A stretch of DNA of 64,000 nucleotides from an uncultured Fibrobacter sp. Its GTDB lineage: Bacteria; Fibrobacterota; Fibrobacteria; Fibrobacterales; Fibrobacteraceae. The first letter of the stretch is position 1, and each line of letters begins with the position of its first letter. Under the pieces are notes generated by a model. The model was given only the letters and a program-made list of their open reading frames with translations, was not told the origin of the DNA and did no database searches. The stretch lies in the NCBI GenBank assembly GCA_934699585.1, contig CAKUWY010000009.1:1-64000 (forward strand), in the 5' to 3' direction. The position numbers and the translations under genes are program-made. Below, one piece after another: positions 50,537 through 60,230 of the stretch.

Positions 50537-52725
50537 TATGCCTTTCTAGGCATATCGTAGTACTAGGAACTATTCTTTCGGCTATCCTGCTAGCCGCCTG
50601 TGCTCCGGCACAGGCTCCAGTTGCAAATGACGTTCCTTCGGGTGGCCCTGTGGGCAAGCCCGATTCTTTGGTGTATTCCGAAGATGGTCCGGAATCCTTT
50701 GCCCAGGTGGCCCTCCGGGAAAAGGTCCACGATTCCCTGGCGGTAAGGCCTTCTTGGACTTATTACCAGTATGCCCTGGAGGCCATGGACAACCAGGAAT
50801 GGCTCTTGGCCAGGCATTACCTAGACGAATCCTTGCGGCAGTTCATTGCCGAAAAGCACGACACCCTTTACCACAACGTTCCCGAATCCGTTGATTCCAT
50901 ATACCGGGCACAGATGCCGCTCCGAATTGTGGATGCTCTGGACGAAGTTTACCCCAACATTTCAGAAATCGGCGTAGATGCAGGGGTGTTCGAGCAGAAC
51001 GAAGTGTCTATTGAGGGTGTGGATGCCCTGGACGAAAGCGCTGCGGATAGCGCTGCCTTGCAGGTTATCGAAAACTTCTTGGATACCATAGACGTGGCTC
51101 AGTTTACGCTGCCCGTGGTGTTCAACGAACGGGTGATGCAAGAAATTTTCTACATGAGCGGCGGGGCCCGGTCCTTTACCGAAGGCTCCCTTAACCGCAA
51201 GACTGCCTACGACTCGTTAGTTTATTCTAAACTCGACGAGATGGGCATGCCCCGCGACCTGATTTACCTCGCCCTGGTGGAATCCGGTTTCAAGCTGAAG
51301 GCCTATAGCCGCGCCAAGGCCAGCGGCATGTGGCAGTTCATTCCGGAGACGGGCAAACGCTACGGCCTTGCGGTGGACTATTGGGTGGACATGCGCCGCA
51401 ATCCGGAAATGGCCACCACGGCCGCCCTCAAGTACCTGTCTCGCCTGTACAATGAGTTCAACGACTGGCTGTTGGCCATGGCCGCCTACAACTGCGGTGA
51501 AGGCCGCGTGCGTCGCCTGGTCAAGGAAAAAATGGCTGATTCTACCTGGGACACCACCCAGGTGGTGACCTACTGGGACTTGGAACTGCCCAAGGAAACC
51601 ATGCGCTATGTGCCTCGTATTTTAGCCGCCATGGTCATAGGCCATTATCCTGAACAGTACGGCATGAAAATCAATCGGCAGTACAGGCCCGACTTTGATA
51701 CGGTGACGGTTTTTGACTCTTTCCCGCTGGAGGAAGTGGCCAAGGTTCTGAAGGTCCCTGAAGACACCCTGCGGAGCCTGAACATGGAACTGGTCAAGTG
51801 GTGCACGCCGCCCAACAGGGATTCTTACCTGCTTCGCCTGCCGGTGGGTACCCGCAGCGCCTTTGTAGACGGCTACGACAAGATGGAAAAGAACAACTTT
51901 TCTAGCTGGCACCACCACAAGGTCAAGCGGGGCGAAAGCCTGGGCGTGATTTCGCGCCAGTACGGCATTTCGGTGAAGGAACTCCAGCAGGCCAACGACA
52001 TGAAGGGCACCCGTATTCGTGCGGGGCAGACCCTGCTGATTCCCATCAAGGTCACCCCAAAGAAATCTACGGGCAAGAAACCTGCGAAAGTCAAGACCTA
52101 TGTGGCCAAGTTGGGCGACAACGTGGCTACGGTGGCTCGGCTCTTTGGCGTATCTCAAGAAAGCATTCGGGTGTGGAATTCCATGAAAGAGGACCACGTG
52201 GTGAATCCGGGGGATACCCTGTTTGTGTCCAAGCCGGAACTGAAACCCGTGGTGCCCCAGGCGAGTTCGGCTCCGAAGCTTGCCAAGGGCGAACGCTACG
52301 TGGTGGGCGAGGGCGACACCTATGCCGAAATCGCGAAGAAGTTCGGCGTGCCCGTGGTGATGCTTCTGGAGGCCAATGGCGGCTACAGCCACCGCCTTTC
52401 GGTAGGGGATTCCCTGGTGATTCCGGAGTTTACCCAGACCGTGGTGAAGAACGCCCCGAAATCTTCTGAAAAGCAGGCCAAGGCGGACAAGTCTTCTAGC
52501 GAAAAGCCATCGGCCAAGCCGGCAAAGGCCACCGATAAGCAGGCGGGCTCGGCTAGCGCAAAGTCGGAAAAACCTGCCAAGGAGCGGGTCCATGTGGTCA
52601 AGAAGGGGGAGGGCCTGTGGGACATTTCCCGCCAGTACGGCGTGACCATCGAGGACATTGTCCGCTGGAACGGCCTCAAGGACACCAAAATCCGCATTGG
52701 CGACAAGCTCATCATCCGAAAATAA
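50533..52725 (+). CDS. MltD-like lytic transglycosylase lipoprotein with four LysM domains
   Basis: A 730-residue membrane-bound peptidoglycan hydrolase that cleaves the MurNAc-GlcNAc bond with 1,6-anhydro product. From GTG 50533 the signal peptide ends in lipobox LAAC. SLT domain about 230-350, with the catalytic Glu in 'YLALVESGFKLKAYS' then 'ASGMWQFIPETGKRYGL' and 'AMAAYNCGEGRV'. LysM repeats follow at about 460-505, 520-565, 590-635 and 685-730; the last is preceded by a Lys/Ser/Ala linker. A perfect 8-bp inverted repeat (GATATGCC / GGCATATC, 50535-50556) overlaps the start. Confidence 0.92.
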   Translation: MICLSRHIVVLGTILSAILLAACAPAQAPVANDVPSGGPVGKPDSLVYSEDGPESFAQVALREKVHDSLAVRPSWTYYQYALEAMDNQEWLLARHYLDESLRQFIAEKHDTLYHNVPESVDSIYRAQMPLRIVDALDEVYPNISEIGVDAGVFEQNEVSIEGVDALDESAADSAALQVIENFLDTIDVAQFTLPVVFNERVMQEIFYMSGGARSFTEGSLNRKTAYDSLVYSKLDEMGMPRDLIYLALVESGFKLKAYSRAKASGMWQFIPETGKRYGLAVDYWVDMRRNPEMATTAALKYLSRLYNEFNDWLLAMAAYNCGEGRVRRLVKEKMADSTWDTTQVVTYWDLELPKETMRYVPRILAAMVIGHYPEQYGMKINRQYRPDFDTVTVFDSFPLEEVAKVLKVPEDTLRSLNMELVKWCTPPNRDSYLLRLPVGTRSAFVDGYDKMEKNNFSSWHHHKVKRGESLGVISRQYGISVKELQQANDMKGTRIRAGQTLLIPIKVTPKKSTGKKPAKVKTYVAKLGDNVATVARLFGVSQESIRVWNSMKEDHVVNPGDTLFVSKPELKPVVPQASSAPKLAKGERYVVGEGDTYAEIAKKFGVPVVMLLEANGGYSHRLSVGDSLVIPEFTQTVVKNAPKSSEKQAKADKSSSEKPSAKPAKATDKQAGSASAKSEKPAKERVHVVKKGEGLWDISRQYGVTIEDIVRWNGLKDTKIRIGDKLIIRK

Positions 52726-52824
52726 TGCAAAAAATCGCTTTTTTTTGAAAAAAATGTGTATTTTCTCGAAAAAAAGTGTAATTTTAGTGACAGAAAACGA
52801 AAAAACTATTACGGAGCCCCGAAA

Positions 52825-53565
52825 ATGAACAAAAAAATCCTTGGATTGTGCGCTATGGGCCTGCTGGCAGCTGGCCTTACCGCCTGTAACGATACGATGG
52901 ACCCCAACGATCCCCAGTCCGTGCGTAAGTACTTGACGAAGCAGAAAATCGCCTTTACGCCGAACCAGTTCGTGTCTTATGCGGTGAACAGCGATACCGC
53001 CAAGATGACCTTGTTCTTGCAGGCTTCTATGGAAATTGACGCCGCCGCCGACAACGGCAACAACGCCGTGGCCATCGCCGCCAACAAGGGAAACCTGATG
53101 GTGCTGAACTACTTGTTCGACCACGGTGCAAAGGCCAATGTTCGTAACGGCAACGGCGAGCAGGTGATTGACAACGCCGTGATGATGGGCAACAAGGAAG
53201 TGGTGAGCCTGCTCCTTGCCCAGCTCAAGAAAGAGGGCGTAGATGTGCAGAACCTGGGCACGGCCGTGACCATTGCCGCCAAGACCGGCAAGGTGGACAT
53301 GCTGGAACTGCTGGCCGACGCTGGCGCCCCTCTCGAGGTCAAGAGTCCCGACGGTTACTACCCGATTCACTTGACGGTGAAGGGCGGTCACTATGATGCC
53401 ATGATGTTCCTTATCAAGAAGGGCGTAGATGTGAACGTGAAGTGCGGCCAGGGCTATTCCGTGATGGACTGGGCCAAGAACGAAGGTTACACCCGCCTGA
53501 TCAAGGAACTGAAGAAGGCTGGCGCCAAGAACACCGCCGCCTACACCAAGGAATTCGGAAAGTAA
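52825..53565 (+). CDS. Ankyrin-repeat lipoprotein
   Basis: A 246-residue protein from ATG 52825, with ACGGAG upstream. Signal peptide with lipobox LTAC (Cys21 or so). Mature part: about five or six ankyrin repeats ('GNNAVAIAANKGNLMVLNYL', 'DGYYPIHLTVKGGHYDAMM'). A protein-protein binding role at the periplasmic face is likely; partner unknown. Own terminator. Confidence 0.82.
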   Translation: MNKKILGLCAMGLLAAGLTACNDTMDPNDPQSVRKYLTKQKIAFTPNQFVSYAVNSDTAKMTLFLQASMEIDAAADNGNNAVAIAANKGNLMVLNYLFDHGAKANVRNGNGEQVIDNAVMMGNKEVVSLLLAQLKKEGVDVQNLGTAVTIAAKTGKVDMLELLADAGAPLEVKSPDGYYPIHLTVKGGHYDAMMFLIKKGVDVNVKCGQGYSVMDWAKNEGYTRLIKELKKAGAKNTAAYTKEFGK

Positions 53566-53586
53566 TTTCCGTTGATGTCTAATGGA

Positions 53587-53615
53587 AGAGTCCCGCACTT
53601 TGCGGGACTTTTTCG
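53587..53615 (+). terminator. Terminator of the ankyrin lipoprotein gene
   Basis: AGTCCCGCA / TGCGGGACT, loop CTT, followed by TTTTCG. Confidence 0.8.
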
Positions 53616-53689
53616 TTATGGTGTAAGGAATGTTGATGCAAACAGGGCTTATCGTGCATTTGATGCGTGACGGAGACAGACAAGGCTAG

Positions 53690-53710
53690 ATGGCGGGTCA
53701 AGCCCGCCAT
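53690..53710. repeat. ATGGCGGG palindrome
   Basis: ATGGCGGG-tcaag-CCCGCCAT followed by GAC; inverse relative of the element at 19925-19945. Confidence 0.5.
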
Positions 53711-53750
53711 GACGATTTAGGGGGTGACGCGCTGTTTTTCCTTTAAGCGG

Positions 53751-53770
53751 ATCCTCGCCTGCGCGAGGAT
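53751..53770. repeat. ATCCTCGC palindrome at the end of the kinase operon
   Basis: ATCCTCGC-ctgc-GCGAGGAT followed by GAC. It lies 25 bp after the last kinase gene and may act as its transcript end. Confidence 0.55.
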
Positions 53771-53795
53771 GACGTTACCCGAGCCTAGTGCCCCT

Positions 53796-55682
53796 TTACA
53801 GCAGTTCTTCCAGGGTCTGGTACAGGGTTTCGGCCTCTATGGGCTTGCTCAGATGGGCGTTGAGGCCTGCCTGCAGGCTGTTCTGCACGTCTTCGTCGAA
53901 GGCGTTTGCGGTGAGGGCGATGATGGGTATGCTTTTTGCGTCTTCCCGGTCCATGGCCCGTATGGCGGCGGTGGCCTGCAGTCCGTCCATTTCGGGCATG
54001 CGCACGTCCATAAGGATTGCGTCGTAGTAGCCTGGCTTGTGGTCCCTGAACATTTCTACCGCAATGCGTCCGTTTTCGGCGTGCTCCACGTTGATTTTCC
54101 GCATAGAAAGAATCATGGTGGTGATTTCGGCGTTTACGGCAACATCTTCGGCGAGTAGTATTTTGCGGCCTTCAAGGTCAACTTTCGGTTTGTCCGTTCC
54201 GTCGCCGTTTGCCGCGCCCTGTCCACGCTGTCTGGATTCTTTGCTGGCGATTTTTTGCAGCGTAACGGTAATAGTGAACTTTGAGCCGAGCCCCTTTTCG
54301 CTTTCCACGTCGATGTGCCCGTCCATAAGTTCCACGAGGCTCTTGGTAATGGGCAGTCCAAGGCCCGTGCTCCCGTACTTGCTGCTGGAGGATTCGTCTT
54401 CTTGGGCGAAAGTCTCGAATATACGGGGCAAGAAATCGGCGGCGATTCCGATACCCGTATCTTCTATGATAAAGCGAAGGGTGCGTTTTATGCCGCTAGC
54501 GGGTTCGCTTTCCACGGTCATCTTGATGCCGCCACCTTCGGGGGTGAACTTGACGGAATTCCCGAGGATGTTTATCAAGATCTGGCGCAGTTTCGTTTCG
54601 TCGCCGATGTAGTTGCCCAAGGCACCCTCTTTCACCTCGTAACGGTAAAGAACGTCCTTGCTCTCGCATTGTCCCTGGATGATGTAGTTTACCTGTTCCA
54701 GGATTTTTGTAAGGGAGAATTCTTCGTTCTTGATGGTTATGCTGCCGGAATCGATACGGCTGATATCCAGGATGTCGTTGATGATGCCGAGCAAGTGTTG
54801 CGCCGACGCCCCGATTTTTTCTAGATGGTTACGGGTAGATTTGGGTACACTCTTGTCGGTCAGGGCGATGCTGTTGAGCCCGATGATGGCGTTCATGGGG
54901 GTGCGAATCTCATGGCTCATCTTGGAAAGGAATATCGTTTTTGCCTTGTTGGCTTTTTCGGCTGTTTCCAGGGCTTCTTTTAGGGCTTCGCGGCTAACTT
55001 CGAGCTTGCGACGGTATTCTTCCTTTTCGTCTTCTAGCACGTAACTGTGCAAGAAATTGAGTCCGAGCATGTATCCCATGGCGTAGAAGGGCCACAACGG
55101 GAAGAAAACCTGGAATAGGAGGAACACCGCCATGGCAAGGCCGAATAACCCGATGGTCAGGTGCCGTTGCCGGACAACACCCTCGGTCTTGGTGGTGGTG
55201 TACAAGGTATAAATGGACGCCGAAAGGAACATGAGAATTTGCAGGGCCAGCGCCACATGGCGCATGTAACCCGTATGGTAGTTTCCGTCGCTGTCGAACC
55301 AGAAAAATACGGGGTAGAAGAAATTGAAGACGATGCCCGCAAGAACTAACCAGAAAATAATTTGCCCCACATGCAGGAGCCACCGTTCAAAGAAGTTCTT
55401 GCGGTCGAGATAAGATACCACGTAGTGGGTCCACAGCATGACTGTGGCAATCATGGCCACAAAATAGACGGTTGTGTCTGCAAACAGGAGCTTAGTAAAG
55501 TGGAGGTCTTCCAGGATACCCCACAGCATGTCGGTGATGTAGTACACAAGAACGCCGAACAAGAAACGGCAATAATTCTTTCGGGTAGGGGAGTATTCCG
55601 TCCCGTTTGGCTTGCAAAAAACATCGCGGTTGCCGATAAGCAGCAGGATTGTTGCCAGAATGCCTATGATGGAGTATGTCAT
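53796..55682 (-). CDS. Hybrid histidine kinase with multi-spanning membrane sensor
   Basis: A 628-residue protein. Six or seven membrane helices fill about residues 1-220 with no large loop, suggesting sensing within the membrane. A short coiled coil, HisKA with '[15 protein letters not shown]' near 255, HATPase with 'DETKLRQILINILGNSVKF' and 'GSTGLGLPITK', then one receiver domain (about 500-628) with phospho-Asp in 'DAILMDVRMPEMDG'. Last gene of the five-gene signalling operon; starts 2 bp after the PAS kinase gene. Confidence 0.92.
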   Translation of the reverse strand: MTYSIIGILATILLLIGNRDVFCKPNGTEYSPTRKNYCRFLFGVLVYYITDMLWGILEDLHFTKLLFADTTVYFVAMIATVMLWTHYVVSYLDRKNFFERWLLHVGQIIFWLVLAGIVFNFFYPVFFWFDSDGNYHTGYMRHVALALQILMFLSASIYTLYTTTKTEGVVRQRHLTIGLFGLAMAVFLLFQVFFPLWPFYAMGYMLGLNFLHSYVLEDEKEEYRRKLEVSREALKEALETAEKANKAKTIFLSKMSHEIRTPMNAIIGLNSIALTDKSVPKSTRNHLEKIGASAQHLLGIINDILDISRIDSGSITIKNEEFSLTKILEQVNYIIQGQCESKDVLYRYEVKEGALGNYIGDETKLRQILINILGNSVKFTPEGGGIKMTVESEPASGIKRTLRFIIEDTGIGIAADFLPRIFETFAQEDESSSSKYGSTGLGLPITKSLVELMDGHIDVESEKGLGSKFTITVTLQKIASKESRQRGQGAANGDGTDKPKVDLEGRKILLAEDVAVNAEITTMILSMRKINVEHAENGRIAVEMFRDHKPGYYDAILMDVRMPEMDGLQATAAIRAMDREDAKSIPIIALTANAFDEDVQNSLQAGLNAHLSKPIEAETLYQTLEELL

Positions 55683-55684
55683 AC

Positions 55685-58153
55685 CTATTTCCTCCTATTC
55701 TCCGCTTCCCAAATTAGCTCTTCGAGAGTCTGGTACAGGTGTTCCGGTTCCACAGGCTTAGAAAGGTGGGCGTTCATGCCTACCTGCAGGGAGCGCTGCA
55801 CGTCTTCGTCGAAGGCGTTTGCGGTCATGGCCACGATGGGAACCTTGCGGGAGTCGCTCCGGTCCAGGGCGCGTATGGCCCTGGTCGCTTCCAGACCGTC
55901 CATTTCGGGCATGCGGATGTCCATCAAGATGGCGTCGTAGTAATTTTCGTCGCTCTTGGCGAACATGTCCAGTGCAATCTGGCCGTTTACGGCGTGATCG
56001 ACAATGGCGTCTTTTACCGTCAACAGCTCCTTCATGATTTCGGCATTGATGAGGATGTCTTCGGCCAGCAGGATATGCCGCCCGGCGAGGCTTGCACGGC
56101 ACTTTTTCTTGAAAAGGTTCATGTTGTTTCGACGGGCGATACGTTCGAACTCATCGATGACGTTGCTTGCAAAGAGCGGTTTCGCAAGGAAACTGTCCAC
56201 CCCGATATGCAGCGCCTCGTCCATGATTTCGTCCCAGTTGTAGGCGGTAAGGATAATCACCGTAGTCTCGTTGTCGTAACGTTCACGAATCCTTTTCGCC
56301 ACTTCCAGGCCGTCCATGTTGGGCATTTTCCAGTCCAGAAGCACCAGGTTGTAGGGCTCGTGCTTGGCGTGCTTTACCTCCAGCATCTGCAGGGCTTCTT
56401 CGCCGCTGGTGCTGGTGTCCGCCTTGATGCCCGCCTCGTCCAGCACGAACCGCGCGTGTTCGCAGGCGATTGCGTCGTCATCGACGACCAGCACGCTGAT
56501 GTCGCGCAGGTTCACGTGGTCTATCGACACTACCTCGTGGTCGCAGTTCTTGAGGGTCACCACCACTGTGAATACGGAACCTTCGCCTTTCTTTGACTTT
56601 ACCGAGATAGAACCGTTCATCATTTCCACGATGTTCTTGGTAATCGCCATGCCAAGCCCTGTGGAACCGAACTTGTTCTTACGGCTGGAATCTTCTTGGG
56701 TAAAGGAATCGAACACCTTCGGGATAAACGATTCGTCCATGCCGATACCCGTGTCCTTCACCTCGAATTTCAGGGTACTCTGGTCTTCGAACTGGGCCAC
56801 CTTGGAAATGGTAAGGGTGATGCTCCCGGGGGCTTCGGTAAACTTGATTGCGTTGCTCAAGATGTTGATGAACACCTGCTTGAGCTTCATGTCGTCGCCG
56901 ATAAAGTGGTCATCGACGTGCCCCTCGATATGGCATTCGAATTTGAGGCCCTTGTCCGAACACTGGGACATGACCATGGTGTTGATTTGCTCTAGCATTC
57001 CGGCAAAGGAGAACTCCTCCTTGCGCATCACCAACCTGCCGGATTCGATTCGACTCATGTCCAGAATGTCGTTGATGAGCCCCAGCAGGTGCCGTGCACT
57101 CCCGCCAATCTTTTCCAGGTATTCGCGGGTCCGCTCCGAAATGGCCGGGTCTCTCAGGGCTAGGCTGTTGAGGCCGATGATGGCGTTCATGGGCGTGCGG
57201 ATTTCGTGGCTCATATTCGAAAGGAAGGCCGTTTTTGCCTTGCTGGCCTCTTCCGCCGCATCCAGCGCTTCGCCCAGGGCCTGGTTCTTGGCCATGGAAT
57301 CCCGCATTTCGGCATCGATGATGGTAAGCCCCATTCCTACCGCATGTACCATGTGATCCTTGCGGTCTTCGGGGTGATGCACCCCTGCCATGCGGATCAT
57401 CTCGTAGTATTCCTTGCCGTCCCGGCGGGCCAGGTAGCGGTAGGCAATCAGTTGTTCGTTCTGGAGCGCCTCGCGGATGTTCGCGGGCTCGATGAAGTTC
57501 AAGAAACCTTCGCGGTATTTTTCCGTAACGCAGTTGTTGCCGTAGTCCCGGAATCGTTCCAGGTAGGGGAAATGTACCCCTTCGGCATGCTGGTGGTGGT
57601 CTTCGGGGTCGCCGCGGTAGCATACGGCATCGTCCTTGTCTAGATCCACGTGATAGACGCTTCGGTAGTCCGAGGCCATGGCGGTAATCATGCTGTCCAG
57701 CTGCGCCCGCTGTTTTTGGCCTTCCAACAGCTTCTGTTCAATCTGTTCGTGCTTTTCGGTAATGTCCGAAATAAAAACGTAGTAGAGGCCACCGTAGTTT
57801 TCGCTGTCGGCGTAGTGACCGTAATCGTCTACCCAACGGAGCTTTCCGTCTTTGCGCTTGATGCGGTACTCGACATAGTCCAGTTTTTCGCTGGACTTGA
57901 GGATTTGCTTGTCGATAGAGGACTGAATTTTTTCGTAATCCTCGGTGTAAACCATGCCCTTGAAGGTGAAACCGGTCAGTGACTTGAATTCGTCCAGGTC
58001 ACGGCACCCGAAAATATCGAACACCGTGTGGTTTGCGTAGAGCAGTTCTCCATCACCTTGAGCCTTGTAGATGAAGAATCCACCGGGCATGTAGCGCCCG
58101 ATGTCTTCCACGATGGACATGTTCTTGTCGTTCAGCTTGAAATGGTTGAACAT
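55685..58153 (-). CDS. PAS-domain hybrid histidine kinase with two receivers
   Basis: An 822-residue protein with no membrane helices, so cytoplasmic. PAS domain about 15-140 ('[18 protein letters not shown]', '[13 protein letters not shown]'), a second PAS-like part about 150-280, HisKA with '[15 protein letters not shown]' near 315, HATPase with '[11 protein letters not shown]', receiver 1 ('[13 protein letters not shown]') and receiver 2 ('[14 protein letters not shown]'). Both receivers keep the phospho-Asp. It lies 23 bp after the Hpt gene. Confidence 0.92.
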   Translation of the reverse strand: MFNHFKLNDKNMSIVEDIGRYMPGGFFIYKAQGDGELLYANHTVFDIFGCRDLDEFKSLTGFTFKGMVYTEDYEKIQSSIDKQILKSSEKLDYVEYRIKRKDGKLRWVDDYGHYADSENYGGLYYVFISDITEKHEQIEQKLLEGQKQRAQLDSMITAMASDYRSVYHVDLDKDDAVCYRGDPEDHHQHAEGVHFPYLERFRDYGNNCVTEKYREGFLNFIEPANIREALQNEQLIAYRYLARRDGKEYYEMIRMAGVHHPEDRKDHMVHAVGMGLTIIDAEMRDSMAKNQALGEALDAAEEASKAKTAFLSNMSHEIRTPMNAIIGLNSLALRDPAISERTREYLEKIGGSARHLLGLINDILDMSRIESGRLVMRKEEFSFAGMLEQINTMVMSQCSDKGLKFECHIEGHVDDHFIGDDMKLKQVFINILSNAIKFTEAPGSITLTISKVAQFEDQSTLKFEVKDTGIGMDESFIPKVFDSFTQEDSSRKNKFGSTGLGMAITKNIVEMMNGSISVKSKKGEGSVFTVVVTLKNCDHEVVSIDHVNLRDISVLVVDDDAIACEHARFVLDEAGIKADTSTSGEEALQMLEVKHAKHEPYNLVLLDWKMPNMDGLEVAKRIRERYDNETTVIILTAYNWDEIMDEALHIGVDSFLAKPLFASNVIDEFERIARRNNMNLFKKKCRASLAGRHILLAEDILINAEIMKELLTVKDAIVDHAVNGQIALDMFAKSDENYYDAILMDIRMPEMDGLEATRAIRALDRSDSRKVPIVAMTANAFDEDVQRSLQVGMNAHLSKPVEPEHLYQTLEELIWEAENRRK

Positions 58154-58176
58154 GGCGACACCTTTAGGCTAAGTTA

Positions 58177-58518
58177 TTATGCGCACAGCTCCGACAATTT
58201 GTCCCTGAGGTTAAGCAGTTCCGACACCATTCCGCTGTAATCCATGGCGGTACGGTTACGCAGTGGCTCCGTAATCTTTACCGCCATGTCGAACATGGGC
58301 GTGAGGGCCAGGTTCCCAAGGACCCCTTTCAGGGCATGGACCGCGTCGAAGGCTTCGTCCAAGTTGTTGTTTTCGATAGACGTCTTGAGCTTGTCAAAGT
58401 TCTTTTCGGCAGGGATTGTGGCTACCAACCGCAAGTACAGCGCCTCGTTGCCCATGCAGCGGCCAAGACCCTCTTCGGTATTGGCGCCGAAGGCTTTCAG
58501 TTTTTCGATGGTAATCAT
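58177..58518 (-). CDS. Stand-alone Hpt phosphotransfer protein
   Basis: A 113-residue four-helix protein. The phosphorylated His is in 'VHALKGVLGNL' (HxxKGxxxxxG/N pattern) near residue 62. It shuttles phosphate between receivers of hybrid kinases and a response regulator. The start overlaps the stop of the REC-EAL gene by 4 bp, which suggests the EAL protein is its target. Confidence 0.9.
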   Translation of the reverse strand: MITIEKLKAFGANTEEGLGRCMGNEALYLRLVATIPAEKNFDKLKTSIENNNLDEAFDAVHALKGVLGNLALTPMFDMAVKITEPLRNRTAMDYSGMVSELLNLRDKLSELCA

Positions 58519-60218
58519 GGGGCGTTTCTCCTATGTTCAAGTTCCTTTTCTATAAACTTTGAGAATTCTCCGGCTGGAACCGGTTTTGAGAAGTAATATC
58601 CCTGGATGATGCCGCAACCCATTTGCTTTAGGGTTTTCAGCTGGGAATCGGTCTCTACGCCTTCGGCCACCGTGGGCACGTTCAGGAACTTTGCGATGTC
58701 GATGACCAGTTCCACCAGCTTCATGTTCCGTTCGTCCTTTTCCATATTGCGGATAAACGACATGTCGATTTTCAATATGTCGATGGGGAGGCTCGTTATC
58801 ATGTTGAGGGAGGAGTACCCGGAGCCGAAATCGTCCATCTCGATACGGAAACCCTTCCTGCGCAGGTTCTCCACCATTTCGATTAACCTCTTGGTGTTTT
58901 CGGAATAGGCGCTTTCGGTGATTTCCAGCAGGTATTCTTCGGAAGAGAGCCCGTTTTCCTTGAGGATGTTGTCCAGCTTGGCTTCGAGAGTTGGGTCCAG
59001 GATGTCGATGCGGGATACGTTCACCGAAACGGGCACGGTGATTCCATACTGTTCTTTCCATTTGCGAATCTGGATGGCGGCCTCGTTCCAGACAAAATTG
59101 TCTACCTTCTGGATGAGCCCATTGGATTCGAAAAGCGGGATAAAGTCTCCAGGGTTGATAAACCCGAGCTTCGGGTGAATCCAGCGGATGAGCGCTTCGG
59201 CACTGGAAAGCCTTGGGGAGTCCCCTTCGATATTGTACTTGGGCTGATAATAGACCTTCAGGTCCTTGTTGGCAATAGCTTCGGGCAAGTCGTGGATGAG
59301 TGTTTCCTCGAAAACCTGCCTTGCGTGGATTTCGCTGTCGTAGTGAGCAATGGAACGGGTGTAATCCCCGCGAATCTGGTCGCAGGCAATCTTTGCCCGG
59401 TCGAACCACGCTTCCGCCTCTACGTCCTTGGCTACATTTTCCCAGAGCCCACAGCGCACGCGCACATTGTTCATCTTGAAATCGGTGAGCACACTCTGGA
59501 TAGCGTCGTAAACGTTCCTGTAGTTTTCCTGGTGGGCGGCGTAAATGTAGAACGTGTCTGCGTTTGACCGGCAGGCAATGGCACTCATGGACGTAAGTTC
59601 CTTTTCCAGCGCTTCAGCAATCTTGGAAAGCAACAGGTCTCCGAAGGGCCTTCCGCAGAATTCGTTGACCAGGTGGAACCGCTCGATGTCGATGACCAGG
59701 GCGTCCCGGCAGGTGTCGCTGTCCCAGTGCTCAATCTGGCGGATATATTCGAAGAAGTAGTCCTGGGTGTATAGCCCTGTCACGGCATCCCTTTCGGTCT
59801 GCTTGATGAGGTTCTTGTCCTCGAAGAGTTCGATGATACGTTCACAGCGGGCAAGTACCACCTCGGGCAGGTCGAAGGGCTTCTTGATAAAGTCGGCGGC
59901 TCCCAGTTTCAGGCTCCGTACCTCGGATTCCTTTTCCGAGGTCATCACGATGACGGGAATGCGCTTGAGGGTTTCATCTTCGGAGCGCCTTTGCAGGAAA
60001 GCGAAACCGTCCATGACGGGCATGAGCAAGTCCAGAAGCACCAGCGAGAAATTCGAGTCGGCACCTGCAAGGATTTCCAGGGCATGCTCCGCATTGTCGG
60101 CGTAACTTACCGAGTACTCCGTAGAGAGGATGTCTCCGAGGATTTCCCGGTTGACAATCTCGTCGTCTACAATGAGAACGTTTCTCTTGATGGTCCTGTT
60201 CTGTCGAAATTTCTTCAT
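58515..60218 (-). CDS. Response regulator with degenerate GGDEF and EAL c-di-GMP phosphodiesterase domain
   Basis: A 567-residue protein. Receiver about 14-130 with phospho-Asp in 'LVLLDLLMPVMDG'. A GGDEF-fold region (about 140-300) has 'RSNADTF' in place of GG(D/E)EF, so no cyclase activity is expected. EAL domain about 310-555: 'SAEALIRW', 'SVNVSRIDI', 'EMDDFGSGYSSL', 'LKIDMSF' and 'VAEGVETDSQL' keep the metal and catalytic residues. It probably lowers c-di-GMP when phosphorylated. It is the only output domain in the operon. Confidence 0.93.
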   Translation of the reverse strand: MKKFRQNRTIKRNVLIVDDEIVNREILGDILSTEYSVSYADNAEHALEILAGADSNFSLVLLDLLMPVMDGFAFLQRRSEDETLKRIPVIVMTSEKESEVRSLKLGAADFIKKPFDLPEVVLARCERIIELFEDKNLIKQTERDAVTGLYTQDYFFEYIRQIEHWDSDTCRDALVIDIERFHLVNEFCGRPFGDLLLSKIAEALEKELTSMSAIACRSNADTFYIYAAHQENYRNVYDAIQSVLTDFKMNNVRVRCGLWENVAKDVEAEAWFDRAKIACDQIRGDYTRSIAHYDSEIHARQVFEETLIHDLPEAIANKDLKVYYQPKYNIEGDSPRLSSAEALIRWIHPKLGFINPGDFIPLFESNGLIQKVDNFVWNEAAIQIRKWKEQYGITVPVSVNVSRIDILDPTLEAKLDNILKENGLSSEEYLLEITESAYSENTKRLIEMVENLRRKGFRIEMDDFGSGYSSLNMITSLPIDILKIDMSFIRNMEKDERNMKLVELVIDIAKFLNVPTVAEGVETDSQLKTLKQMGCGIIQGYYFSKPVPAGEFSKFIEKELEHRRNAP

Positions 60219-60230
60219 CGGGATTCTCCG

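Noticed and set aside
51622..53598. 658-residue minus-strand ORF
   Set aside because: Runs antisense across two supported genes and the gap between them.
58515..60218. Active diguanylate cyclase
   Set aside because: The GGDEF signature is replaced by RSNADTF; only the EAL half keeps its active-site residues.
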